Positions 23,228 to 30,830 of a stretch of DNA of 64,000 bases are shown piece after piece. The stretch comes from CAIKMD01 sp963729935 (GTDB lineage Bacteria > Pseudomonadota > Alphaproteobacteria > ATCC43930 > CGMCC-115725): positions 1,240,001 through 1,304,000 of the forward strand of contig CAVSPW010000002.1 in assembly GCA_963729935.1 (NCBI GenBank), given 5' to 3'. The stretch's first letter is position 1. The number at the start of each line of letters is the position of its first letter. A program made the translations under genes and the position numbers. The notes beneath the pieces are model-generated. The model had not been told where the DNA came from. It saw only the letters and a list, made by a program, of their open reading frames with translations, and made no database searches.

Positions 23228-24457
23228 TCAACCCTTCTCCGGCCAGCGCGGCGCGACGCGGATATGCTCCGGCCGCACGCCGACGCCGATGAGCCGCGCG
23301 ACCAGCCGGCGCAGCACCGGAAAGCGCTGAACGAGGCGCATTACAAATGGTGTCCTGAGCGCGGCCGAGCCGCCCAGTACGCGGGACAGGACACGCTTCT
23401 GGACAGCGATCTGGAAAGCTTGCGTCACCCGCGTCGGAAATTCGCGCCGCCGCTGCACACGGGCGAGATCGGCATCGCTCACCCGCCGCGCGGCGAGCGG
23501 CGCGGCCAGGATATTGACGGCCGCAACTGCGTCCTGGATGGCAAGATTGATCCCGACACCGCCCACCGGCGACATCGCATGCGCGGCATCGCCAATGCAC
23601 AAGAGCCCGGGCCGGTGCCAGCGTCGCAACCGGTTCACCTGAACGGTCAGGAGCTTGATTTTTGTCCAATCGTCGAGCGCCTCGACACGATCGGCCACAT
23701 AGGGCGCGAGCCGCGCGATGCGCGCGCGAAACGCCGCAAGGCCTCTTTCATGCACCGCCTCGATCGATCCCTTCGGGATGACGTAGCCGAATTGCCACTG
23801 GGCGCCGCGATCGATGGCGATGAGAATATGCCCGGCATCGAAGCGGCCCATCGTCTCATCGGGATCGCTTGTCTTGCGCGCAAGACCAAACCATAGGACA
23901 TCCATCGGCGCGCCGAATTCCTCGACCGCGAGCGCAGCCTTCTCGCGAAGGAGCGAATTGCGGCCATCGGCGGCGATCACGAGATCCGCTCGAATTTCGA
24001 GCGGCCCACGCGGCGTCGTTGCGGTGACGCCCAGGATTTTTCCGGCTTTTTCGATCACGCCCGTCGCCTCGGCCCGGGTCTTGAGGGAGAAGGTCGGATA
24101 GCGCGCGCCGCATCTGGCCAGGAAATCGAGGAAATCCCATTGCGGCATGAAGGCGATATAGGGACAGCGGCGATTCAGATGCGTGAAATCCGCCGTCGTG
24201 ACGGCGGTGTCGCCAAACCGCATCGAGATCGTCGGGGCCTTCTGGTGCGGAAGGGCGAGAAACGCCTCGAGCAGACCAAGCTCGTGCATCAGTTCGAGCG
24301 TCGAGGGGTGAATGGTGTCGCCGCGAAAGTCGCGAAAGAAGTCGGCATGCTTTTCGAGCACGACGACGTCGATGCCGGCGCGCGCCAGCAGCAAGCCCGC
24401 CATCACGCCGGCCGGACCGCCGCCGACGATGCAGCATCTGACAGAAATTTTTTGCAT
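23228..24457 (-). CDS. FAD-dependent aromatic monooxygenase
   Basis: 409 residues, class A flavoprotein monooxygenase. Three diagnostic motifs are present: the N-terminal dinucleotide fold VGGGPAGVMAGLLLARAG with the acidic end in VVVLEKH, the middle DG motif LVIAADGRNS, and the GD motif LLCIGDAAHAMSPVGGVGIN. The family hydroxylates phenolic or heterocyclic rings using NAD(P)H and O2. ATG at 24457. It lies directly upstream of coxM on the same strand with a 150-bp gap and could be part of the same regulon; hydroxylation by the molybdenum enzyme followed by flavin monooxygenase would resemble known N-heterocycle pathways (inference). Confidence 0.88.
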   Translation of the reverse strand: MQKISVRCCIVGGGPAGVMAGLLLARAGIDVVVLEKHADFFRDFRGDTIHPSTLELMHELGLLEAFLALPHQKAPTISMRFGDTAVTTADFTHLNRRCPYIAFMPQWDFLDFLARCGARYPTFSLKTRAEATGVIEKAGKILGVTATTPRGPLEIRADLVIAADGRNSLLREKAALAVEEFGAPMDVLWFGLARKTSDPDETMGRFDAGHILIAIDRGAQWQFGYVIPKGSIEAVHERGLAAFRARIARLAPYVADRVEALDDWTKIKLLTVQVNRLRRWHRPGLLCIGDAAHAMSPVGGVGINLAIQDAVAAVNILAAPLAARRVSDADLARVQRRREFPTRVTQAFQIAVQKRVLSRVLGGSAALRTPFVMRLVQRFPVLRRLVARLIGVGVRPEHIRVAPRWPEKG

Positions 24458-24597
24458 CCATGCCCCGCTTGATTCTGGCCCGGCCGATGGGCCCGATCAA
24501 GCGGAGCCGGCCCTTGCCGAAGCCGCCTCAATGCCTCAATCTGGCGGGCCATCGCGAGATAGGGCCGGGCGCGGCTCGGCCGATAAAGGGAGAAGAC

Positions 24598-25038
24598 ATG
24601 ATCAAGGTAACGGATCTCATGCGCAGCCTGTTGAATTCGGCGCTCGCCGACGGCACGCCCTGCCTGGTCGGCACCGCGACGAAGGACGGGCATCCGCAAA
24701 TCAGCCCCAAGGGCAGCGTCGTCGCATTCGACGACGACACGCTCTGCTATTGGGAGCGCAGCAGCCGTAGCGCCTTAAAGCGCGTCAACGAGAACCCGCA
24801 CATCGTCGTCTATTACCGCAACACCGCCCGCATCAAGGAAATCCCCTACCGGGCCGGCATCATCCGCTTCTACGGCGAAGCCCGGGTCCTGACCAGCGGC
24901 GCCGTGCGCGACAATGTCTGGGAATTGATCCCCGAGGCCGAGCGCAAGCCCGACCCCGAGAAGAAGGGCGCCGCCGTGATGGTGCGCCTCGACCGGATCG
25001 AAGAAATCTCCGGCGCCGTCATCATGCAGCGCGAGTAG
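24598..25038 (+). CDS. Pyridoxamine 5'-phosphate oxidase-fold protein
   Basis: 146 residues. A split-barrel FMN-binding fold is suggested by LLNSALADGTPCLVGTATKD, the GHPQISPKGSVVAF strand and LCYWERSSRSALKRVNENPHIVVYY. Proteins of this type bind FMN, F420 or heme and often act as reductases. ATG at 24598 follows AAGGGAGAAGAC; the open frame extends upstream to 24460 without coding character. The gene is divergent from the flavin monooxygenase gene (140 bp), so a flavin-reductase-like supporting role is possible but not shown. Confidence 0.78.
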   Translation: MIKVTDLMRSLLNSALADGTPCLVGTATKDGHPQISPKGSVVAFDDDTLCYWERSSRSALKRVNENPHIVVYYRNTARIKEIPYRAGIIRFYGEARVLTSGAVRDNVWELIPEAERKPDPEKKGAAVMVRLDRIEEISGAVIMQRE

Positions 25039-25087
25039 CGCGGGACCCCGACCGTTCCGCCAGACCGCACAACCTATGCCGTGCCGG

Positions 25088-26725
25088 TCAGGCTTCGGAT
25101 GAGCGCGGGCTCTGGCGCTCGGTGATGAATTCCAAGAGCGCCGGCGTGCCGTCCCGGGTCTTTTCGACCGCGCGCTTGATCGCCGGCACGATGGCACCCG
25201 GCTCGGTCACCCGCTCGCCCCAGGCGCCCAAGGAACGCGCGAAATCCGCGTAATTTCCGCTGATATCGGTCGAGCGATAGGTCTCGGTCGAGTACTTCAT
25301 GACGTTGAGCTCGGCCGCCATCACGGAATTGTTGAAGAGGATCGAGAGGATCGGCAGCCGGGCGCGGACGGCCGTCTCGATATCCATCCCCGTGAAACCG
25401 ATCGCGGCATCGCCCCAGACATTGATGCAGAGCTTCTCGGGCGCCGCGAGCTTGGCGCCGATCGCGAGTCCGAGCCCGTAGCCGAGCTGCGTGCTCTTGC
25501 CCCAGCCGATATAGGAGCGATGGGTCTTGCAGGTCCAGAACGGCACGAGCTGATCGCGCGGGCTGCCCGAATCATGCGTGACGATGGTGTTGGCGACGTC
25601 GACCGTGTGCATCAGATCCCAGATCACGCGATAAGGCGATAGCGGCGCCGAATTGGAGGTCAGTCTCGGCATCCATTGCCCGAGCCATTCCTCCTTGAGC
25701 GAGCGGATCTCGCCCGTCACCGCGGCGAGCCGGCCGCGCGGCTTGCCATGAAGCCGGTCGCGTATCTCGACGATCAGCGCGTCGAGAGCCAGCCCCGCAT
25801 CGCCGGCAAGCGCCAGCTGACTGGCGATGTCCTTGTTGATGTCGGCCGGATCGAGCGTCAGATGCACCATCTTCTTGCCCTTGGGCATCTGCATGTTGAA
25901 GGGCGTCGCCGTCCAGCTGCAGCCGACGCCGAAGATCAAATCCGCCTTCTGCAGCATGCGGAAGAACTGCTTCGAATGGGTGGTGCTGCCCGCGCCCAGC
26001 GCGAGCGGATGGGTCTCGTCGAACGCGCTTTTGCCCGGATTGCTGGTGCCGACCGGCGCTTCCAGCAGCTCGGCCAGGGTCTGGAGCTGGCTCCAGGCCT
26101 TGGCGTAGTGAACGCCCTGGCCGGCGAAAATCACCGGCCGCTCGGCCGCGACCAAAGCTTCGGCGACTGCCGAGACCGCGCGCGGATCGGGCCCGACGCG
26201 CAGGCGCGGCGTCTTATCGTAGACCAGCGGCTCGGGGAGCTCCTCGGTCCACAGATCGACCGGCACTTCCACCATCGTCGGACCGGGCCTGCCGTTCTTT
26301 GCCTGGGCGAAGGCGCGGCGCATCGCGTCCGGCACCGCCGAAGGAACGGTCACCTGTTCGACCGATTTGGTCACGTGACGGAAATTGACCGAGGCGCTGA
26401 AATTCGGTTTGACGCCGGCCTGGGCGCGCGGATGGCCCGCCGGGATCACCACCAGCGGAACGGATTCGGCAAAGGCTTGCGCGACCCCGCCAAAAGCATT
26501 CTCGGTGCCCGGCCCCTGCTGCATCGCAAAGACGCCCATGCGGTCGCCGCAGGAGATGCGCCCCAACGCATCGGCGATGTGAACCCCGGTGCGCTCCTGG
26601 CGCACCAGCAGGGGCTTGATGCCCGCTTCCGCCGCGGCCTCGATCAACCCGTTGCGCGGATAGCAGATGAGGTCGGTCACGCCCTCACGTTTGAGGATTT
26701 CGGCGATGGCAGCACTGACCTTCAT
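25088..26725 (-). CDS. ThDP-dependent enzyme, acetolactate synthase-like
   Basis: 545 residues with the three-domain layout of ThDP decarboxylases: PYR domain with the cofactor-activating Glu in LLVRQERTGVHIADA, a central domain (PVIFAGQGVHYAKAW), and the PP domain with the ThDP/Mg motif in VWGDAAIGFTGMDIETA ending LFNN. Catalysis is on 2-oxo acids (acetolactate synthase, benzoylformate or sulphoacetaldehyde-type). No regulatory subunit gene is adjacent, so housekeeping IlvB is unlikely. The upstream 159 bp contains a marked AT-rich patch. It follows amidohydrolase A1 on the same strand. Confidence 0.85.
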   Translation of the reverse strand: MKVSAAIAEILKREGVTDLICYPRNGLIEAAAEAGIKPLLVRQERTGVHIADALGRISCGDRMGVFAMQQGPGTENAFGGVAQAFAESVPLVVIPAGHPRAQAGVKPNFSASVNFRHVTKSVEQVTVPSAVPDAMRRAFAQAKNGRPGPTMVEVPVDLWTEELPEPLVYDKTPRLRVGPDPRAVSAVAEALVAAERPVIFAGQGVHYAKAWSQLQTLAELLEAPVGTSNPGKSAFDETHPLALGAGSTTHSKQFFRMLQKADLIFGVGCSWTATPFNMQMPKGKKMVHLTLDPADINKDIASQLALAGDAGLALDALIVEIRDRLHGKPRGRLAAVTGEIRSLKEEWLGQWMPRLTSNSAPLSPYRVIWDLMHTVDVANTIVTHDSGSPRDQLVPFWTCKTHRSYIGWGKSTQLGYGLGLAIGAKLAAPEKLCINVWGDAAIGFTGMDIETAVRARLPILSILFNNSVMAAELNVMKYSTETYRSTDISGNYADFARSLGAWGERVTEPGAIVPAIKRAVEKTRDGTPALLEFITERQSPRSSEA

Positions 26726-26884
26726 GACGGGAATCCCTCTCTTTGCGAACGCTTTGTGATCCCAACGGGAATTGGCTTCGTTTCGTAATTTTCAGATTTA
26801 TTCTTATCTTTCATAATCTTAGGCGAAGAGACCACGCCGTACCGGAGAGATAGGCGCGCGGGCAGCCGCCGTCAACGCCCGGGC
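26726..26884 (-). promoter_or_regulatory. AT-rich intergenic segment, possible promoter for the ThDP enzyme gene
   Basis: Between A1 and the ThDP gene, positions about 26770-26825 are strikingly AT-rich compared with surrounding DNA. On the minus strand it contains several TATxxT-like hexamers, but no pair with convincing -35/-10 spacing. It probably holds the promoter; the exact site cannot be chosen. Confidence 0.35.
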
Positions 26885-28123
26885 TTATCGGGTCGCTTCG
26901 CGCGCGGCGCGGCGCTTCAGCTTCCAATCGGCGAGGTTCGGTTCGAGCTTGAAGAGTTTGAGCGCGTTGCCGCCCAAGATGTTGCGCTTGGCTTCATCGG
27001 AGAGGAACGGCAGGTCGTAAATCGTCGAGGGCAGATCCGTATCCCAATGCGGATAGTCGGAGGAATAGCAGAGCTGCGTCTCGGCGTTGATCATCTTGAA
27101 GGTGAGCTCCAAGGCCTCGCGGTTGTCGACCATCTCCATGGGCTGGCTCGAGTAATACATTTCGCGCATGTAATCGCTGGGCCGCTTCTTCAAGAGCGGC
27201 ACCTCGGAGGAGCGCATCATCCATTCATTGTCGAGGCGCTGCATGAGGAAGGGAATCCAGGCGAGCCCGCTTTCGACCCAAATGGTCTTGAGCTTGTGAA
27301 AGCGCTCGGGCATCCCATTCACGAGCCAATTGGTGCAATGGAGGATCGACGACCAAGAGAAGCCCAGCGCATGCGCGGCGATGAAGCGGTTGCACAAACT
27401 CATCGCGCGATCACGCCCCCACCACAGCCCGGCATGGAACACGAGAGGCAAGCCCATCTCTTCCATCAGCGCAAAGGTCTTGACGAAGGAATTGTCGTAG
27501 ACCGCCTTGAAGCGCGGGGTCAGGAAGGTGAAGGCGACGACGCCCTTGGCGCCCGCGAAATCCTTCACGACCTTGTACATCGCCTCGGCATCGTTGGCCG
27601 GCAGGTAGAGCGAGGCTTTGATGCGCGGCTCCTCGGCGAGGATGCGCTCGCACAGCCAGCGATTATAAGCGCGCGCCATCGCGACCTCCACCTCGGGCCG
27701 CGGCGTAAACGGCAGGCCGAGCATCGGGGTCGGGAAGAGGAGCACCTGATCGATGCCGATCGCATCCATCCAGCGCTTGGTATAGGTGATGTCGCGATGC
27801 GTGCCGGCGGGGAATTTCTCCGGCACGCGGCCGTCGCGCCGCGTGACGCGGCCGGTCAGGTCCTGGTAGGAGCCGGTCGGGGCGGTGATGCCGCCGCCGC
27901 CATAGCCCTGATAGCGCGCCTGATCGCGCAGCACCGGATCTTCGATGAAATCGACGATTTGAGCGTAGGAGATCGTCTCGAGGTGATGGCCGTCGACATC
28001 GACGATCGGAAAATCCTCATAGCGCCGCTGTTCCCCCTGCTGCCGCGCATGGGCGAGCAAGGTCGAGGTGTCGAACTCTTCGACCGCGAGATCGCGGAAC
28101 CGGACATCCTCGAGCGTATCCAT
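26885..28123 (-). CDS. Amidohydrolase paralogue A1
   Basis: 412 residues, amidohydrolase_2 family, first of five paralogues here. The metal site begins at IVDVDGHHLE (Asp-x-Asp-Gly-His), with a middle His in LVFHAGLWWG and an Asp in CYSSDYPHWD. Shared blocks are RRYEDFPI, DPVLRDQARYQGYG, KRWMDAIGIDQ, WVESGLAWIPFLMQRLDNEW and AKRNILGGNALKLF. Related proteins hydrolyse or decarboxylate ring and side-chain carboxylates. It diverges from the other four: an N-terminal insertion (MDTLEDVRF), QLCYSSDYP instead of QLMY(S/A)SDYP, and GLWWGRD instead of GAYAWG. It is separated from A2-A5 by the 28.1-32.7 kb insert and followed by the ThDP gene. Substrate unknown. Confidence 0.88.
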   Translation of the reverse strand: MDTLEDVRFRDLAVEEFDTSTLLAHARQQGEQRRYEDFPIVDVDGHHLETISYAQIVDFIEDPVLRDQARYQGYGGGGITAPTGSYQDLTGRVTRRDGRVPEKFPAGTHRDITYTKRWMDAIGIDQVLLFPTPMLGLPFTPRPEVEVAMARAYNRWLCERILAEEPRIKASLYLPANDAEAMYKVVKDFAGAKGVVAFTFLTPRFKAVYDNSFVKTFALMEEMGLPLVFHAGLWWGRDRAMSLCNRFIAAHALGFSWSSILHCTNWLVNGMPERFHKLKTIWVESGLAWIPFLMQRLDNEWMMRSSEVPLLKKRPSDYMREMYYSSQPMEMVDNREALELTFKMINAETQLCYSSDYPHWDTDLPSTIYDLPFLSDEAKRNILGGNALKLFKLEPNLADWKLKRRAAREATR

Positions 28124-28440
28124 GAGCCCCTCCCCTCTCCGCCGCGGCCGGCGTTTGAGACGATCTTAAGGGCGGCGGAGCCCGGAGGGCAAATGGTGGT
28201 TTCGCGCTTTCGCCAGGGCCGTCTCAATGTGGATAAGCCAATTCGATGACTCGGCCGTCATCTCGGCCAGGCAAGCCTAGAGCGTGGACTCAGCGCGACG
28301 AGCCGGCTAGTCCGGGCGCGAGTCCGATTTTGCGGTTAGAGCGGACGAGTCTCGCCGAAAGGTTTTCAGACCACCTCTGGCCCGAAGCGGACATCGAGTG
28401 AATGGCGGCCGAAGATCCGCTGACGGGTCTCACCCGATGA
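28124..28440. other. Non-coding gap of 317 bp, left edge of the AT-richer insert
   Basis: Upstream region of A1 and downstream region of the methyltransferase gene. No credible gene is seen. It contains scattered repeats of a GCGGAC word (near 28342, 28388), of a kind I associate with degenerate intergenic elements in rhizobial-type genomes; this resemblance is from memory and weak. The change in base composition between the GC-rich A1 gene and the insert lies here. Confidence 0.4.
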
Positions 28441-29262
28441 TCAGCTAGGCTTTTGCCCCCACGCCTGTACGAAGAGTTTGTCGATGACGACCGTTTCGGG
28501 GTTCTCGAGATGCTGCACCAGCGCCGCTCTGCGGTCGGCGAGTTCGTTCTCGTCCAACAATCCAAGTGCGAGCACCTTATCACGCAGGGACTCAATTAGC
28601 GAAACAAGATGAGTACGTCGGTAGTCTCCAGGAAAAGGGGTCTCCACGTTGACTTTCACTTTTACGTTTTGAACGCCGCCTGCCTTCAACATTCCCGGAA
28701 GCGCTCGCCCGATGAAGGCGTTTCCGCCGTTCGCGTGAAAAACGGTATGAAATATGTCCATGAAGACTCCCCACGACGGGTGCGCGGGATGACACAGCCA
28801 CGACACGTTATCGATATCTTCGAGGATTACGGTCCCCCCCGGATGGGTTAGCGAAATCATTTCGGACAGAAGTTGTTCCCGCGCCGAAACGTTGGGCATC
28901 ACCAGCCGTTCGTGCACCACCTGGAAGGAGTTTTTTTCCAAACCACTGCTTATGGCGTCTGCCTGCACAATCTGGACGTTGCGCAGGCCGCGCTTGTTGA
29001 TTTCGGCGCGCGCCATGTCAGCAAAACGGGGCTCTCTTTCGAGCCCGACGACGACGCCTTGCGACCCCACACGTTCGGAGAGCAGATTCAGAATGCCTAT
29101 AGGACCGCAGCCGATATCAAGAACTCTCCAGCCTACTTGAATATTGATTTGATCCAGAAGCCTGCGCGCCAGCGGCTCGTAGCCTTCCGCCTGTGCCAGG
29201 AGGCGTTCCTGTTCGGTTTGCGTGCCGCCCAAAGGGTACGCTGCAGAAGCTTCCATTGCCAT
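28441..29262 (-). CDS. Class I SAM-dependent methyltransferase
   Basis: 273 residues. The Rossmann SAM site is VGWRVLDIGCGPIGILNLL (motif I, DIGCGPIG), the acidic end of strand 2 is in VGLERE, and motif II is in IVQADA. It resembles the broad UbiE/methyltransf_25 group acting on small molecules. ATG at 29262 follows AGGACGGATAGACAC; an in-frame ATG two codons later is possible. Codon use is less GC-biased than in the genes on either side, in keeping with the insert's foreign look. It lies between an orphan LivJ-type receptor gene and A1, all on the minus strand. The acceptor is unknown. Confidence 0.82.
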   Translation of the reverse strand: MAMEASAAYPLGGTQTEQERLLAQAEGYEPLARRLLDQINIQVGWRVLDIGCGPIGILNLLSERVGSQGVVVGLEREPRFADMARAEINKRGLRNVQIVQADAISSGLEKNSFQVVHERLVMPNVSAREQLLSEMISLTHPGGTVILEDIDNVSWLCHPAHPSWGVFMDIFHTVFHANGGNAFIGRALPGMLKAGGVQNVKVKVNVETPFPGDYRRTHLVSLIESLRDKVLALGLLDENELADRRAALVQHLENPETVVIDKLFVQAWGQKPS

Positions 29263-29384
29263 GTGTCTATCCGTCCTAAACTGAAAATTCGCGATCGACC
29301 AAAGAGCGATGCAGAAACCTGAATGAAGCAAGCGGTGTATCGTGTTCGCGCATCGATCTCTTCGACACCGTCGCGGACGTGCCA

Positions 29385-30584
29385 CTATTTCAGTGGGTTG
29401 AGCTCCTTCCAAGGGTCCTTCACATTGAGGATGGTGTCGAATTCGATATTGGCAAGCTTGCCGTCTTTCATCTCGGTGCGGCGGATATAGACGTTCTGGA
29501 CGATGTCACGCGTCGTCGGATCGATCGAGATCGGCCCGCGTGGGCTGTTGTCGGTCTTCCAATGCGAGAAAAATGCGATCGCCTCGTCGCCGGTGAACTT
29601 GCCTTTGGTCGCTTTGATGAGATCGAAGACCGCCATCATCCCATCCCAGCCATCGGCCGAGAGGAAATCCGGTATCACCTTGTCGCCATAAGCCTTGTTC
29701 CACGCGGCGATGAACGCCCTGTTCGCCGGCCTGTCCGCAGCGGCTGAATAATTGCCGGCCGTGATCACTCCGACGGCTACGTCGCCCATATTGGGCAATG
29801 CTTCGTCCGGTACGAGATCCTGCGTTGAAACGATGTTGATGCCAGCCTCGCGAACGCCGAGATCTTTGATCGACTTCATCATCGACGTCGCCTGCCCGGC
29901 TCCCGGAACCCAGATGAAGGCGACGTCCGGCTTAGCGTCCTTGATGTGCTGCACCACGGGCGGGAAGTCGGGGCTCGCAGGCGAGAACGCGATCGATCCG
30001 AGGATCTTTCCGCCCGCATCGGTAAAGCCTTTAGTGAACGCGCCTTCCGCGTCATGACCAGGAATGAAGTCGCTCACGGCGATGAACGCCGTTTTCCATC
30101 CGTGGTTCACCGCCCATTGACCCATCGGCAAGCCGGTTTGCCATTGCGTAAAAGAGACGCGTACAACGTAAGGCGAAATCCGCGTGATACTGGTGCCGGC
30201 GGCGTTGGTGATGAGAAACGGAATTTTCGGCTCGGCCGTGAGCTGCGCGATAGCTGCTGCGTTGGGCGACGAGACCACACCAAATAGCAACTGCACGTGC
30301 TCACGCGTGATTGGCTCTTGCGCGATGCGCTTGGCGACTTCGGGGGTTGAGGTGTCGTCGCGCTTGATGATCTCGATCGTGACGCCCGGCGGTAGTTCTT
30401 TCTCATGCTCCTTCACATAGAGAGCCACGCCCTTGTCCATCTCGTCGGCGGGCTGGGCAAGGAACCCGGAATAGCTATTGATGAAGCCGATCCTGATCAC
30501 AGTCTGGGCCGCAGCCGGCTTGGCGAGAAAGATCGCAGTCAGTACCATGGTGGCGATTGCCGCGTTACGATGCATCTTGTTCAT
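29385..30584 (-). CDS. ABC transporter substrate-binding protein, branched-chain amino acid (LivJ) type
   Basis: 399 residues with a Sec signal (NAAIATMVLTAIFLAKPAAAQ). The periplasmic-binding-protein type I fold begins IRIGFINSYSGFLAQPADEM and continues with IIKRDDTSTPEVAKRIAQE, LFGVVSSPNAAAIAQL and ISPYVVRVSFTQWQTG. Family members bind amino acids, amides, urea or aromatic acids. ATG at 30584 with AGGGA six bases upstream; a second ATG at 30575 is possible. No livHMGF genes are adjacent. It is divergent from the winged-helix/TPR regulator gene (246 bp between starts), which may control it. Base composition is lower in GC than in the flanking catabolic genes. Confidence 0.87.
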   Translation of the reverse strand: MNKMHRNAAIATMVLTAIFLAKPAAAQTVIRIGFINSYSGFLAQPADEMDKGVALYVKEHEKELPPGVTIEIIKRDDTSTPEVAKRIAQEPITREHVQLLFGVVSSPNAAAIAQLTAEPKIPFLITNAAGTSITRISPYVVRVSFTQWQTGLPMGQWAVNHGWKTAFIAVSDFIPGHDAEGAFTKGFTDAGGKILGSIAFSPASPDFPPVVQHIKDAKPDVAFIWVPGAGQATSMMKSIKDLGVREAGINIVSTQDLVPDEALPNMGDVAVGVITAGNYSAAADRPANRAFIAAWNKAYGDKVIPDFLSADGWDGMMAVFDLIKATKGKFTGDEAIAFFSHWKTDNSPRGPISIDPTTRDIVQNVYIRRTEMKDGKLANIEFDTILNVKDPWKELNPLK

Positions 30585-30735
30585 CCTTTTTCCCTGAGCT
30601 ACGCGTGAATCTGGGTGGCGATTCGATCAAGCGGGGCTAGGCCAGCTCTCTTTCGACGCGACGCAACGTGGTGCACGTCCCCGTAGTCACCGCGAGTGTC
30701 ATCTGTCTCCGTTATCGTCCTGCACATCCGAGAAG

Positions 30736-30762
30736 TTGCTCAACTCAGCGCAGGACCATAAT
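30736..30762 (+). promoter_or_regulatory. Candidate promoter for the winged-helix/TPR regulator
   Basis: CATAAT at 30757-30762 matches five of six -10 bases; TTGCTC at 30736-30741 could be the -35, with a short 15-base spacer. The predicted start would fall just before or inside the inverted repeat at 30775-30798, consistent with autoregulation. Weak. Confidence 0.3.
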
Positions 30763-30774
30763 ATGGGCACGTCG

Positions 30775-30798
30775 TAAGTTCCTTGTTTCAGGAACTTA
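30775..30798 (+). repeat. Perfect 8-bp inverted repeat, candidate operator
   Basis: TAAGTTCC at 30775-30782 is exactly inverted as GGAACTTA at 30791-30798 with an 8-base spacer, 33 bases before the regulator start ATG 30831, in the shared upstream region with the LivJ-type gene. A dyad of this size and place suits a dimeric regulator site or an mRNA-leader hairpin. Function inferred. Confidence 0.5.
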
Positions 30799-30830
30799 AT
30801 TGTTCTGAATCGCGATTTAGGGCGACTTGC

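Noticed and set aside
25088..26725. Housekeeping acetolactate synthase IlvB
   Set aside because: No small regulatory subunit gene adjoins it and the context is catabolic; a related ThDP enzyme is more likely.
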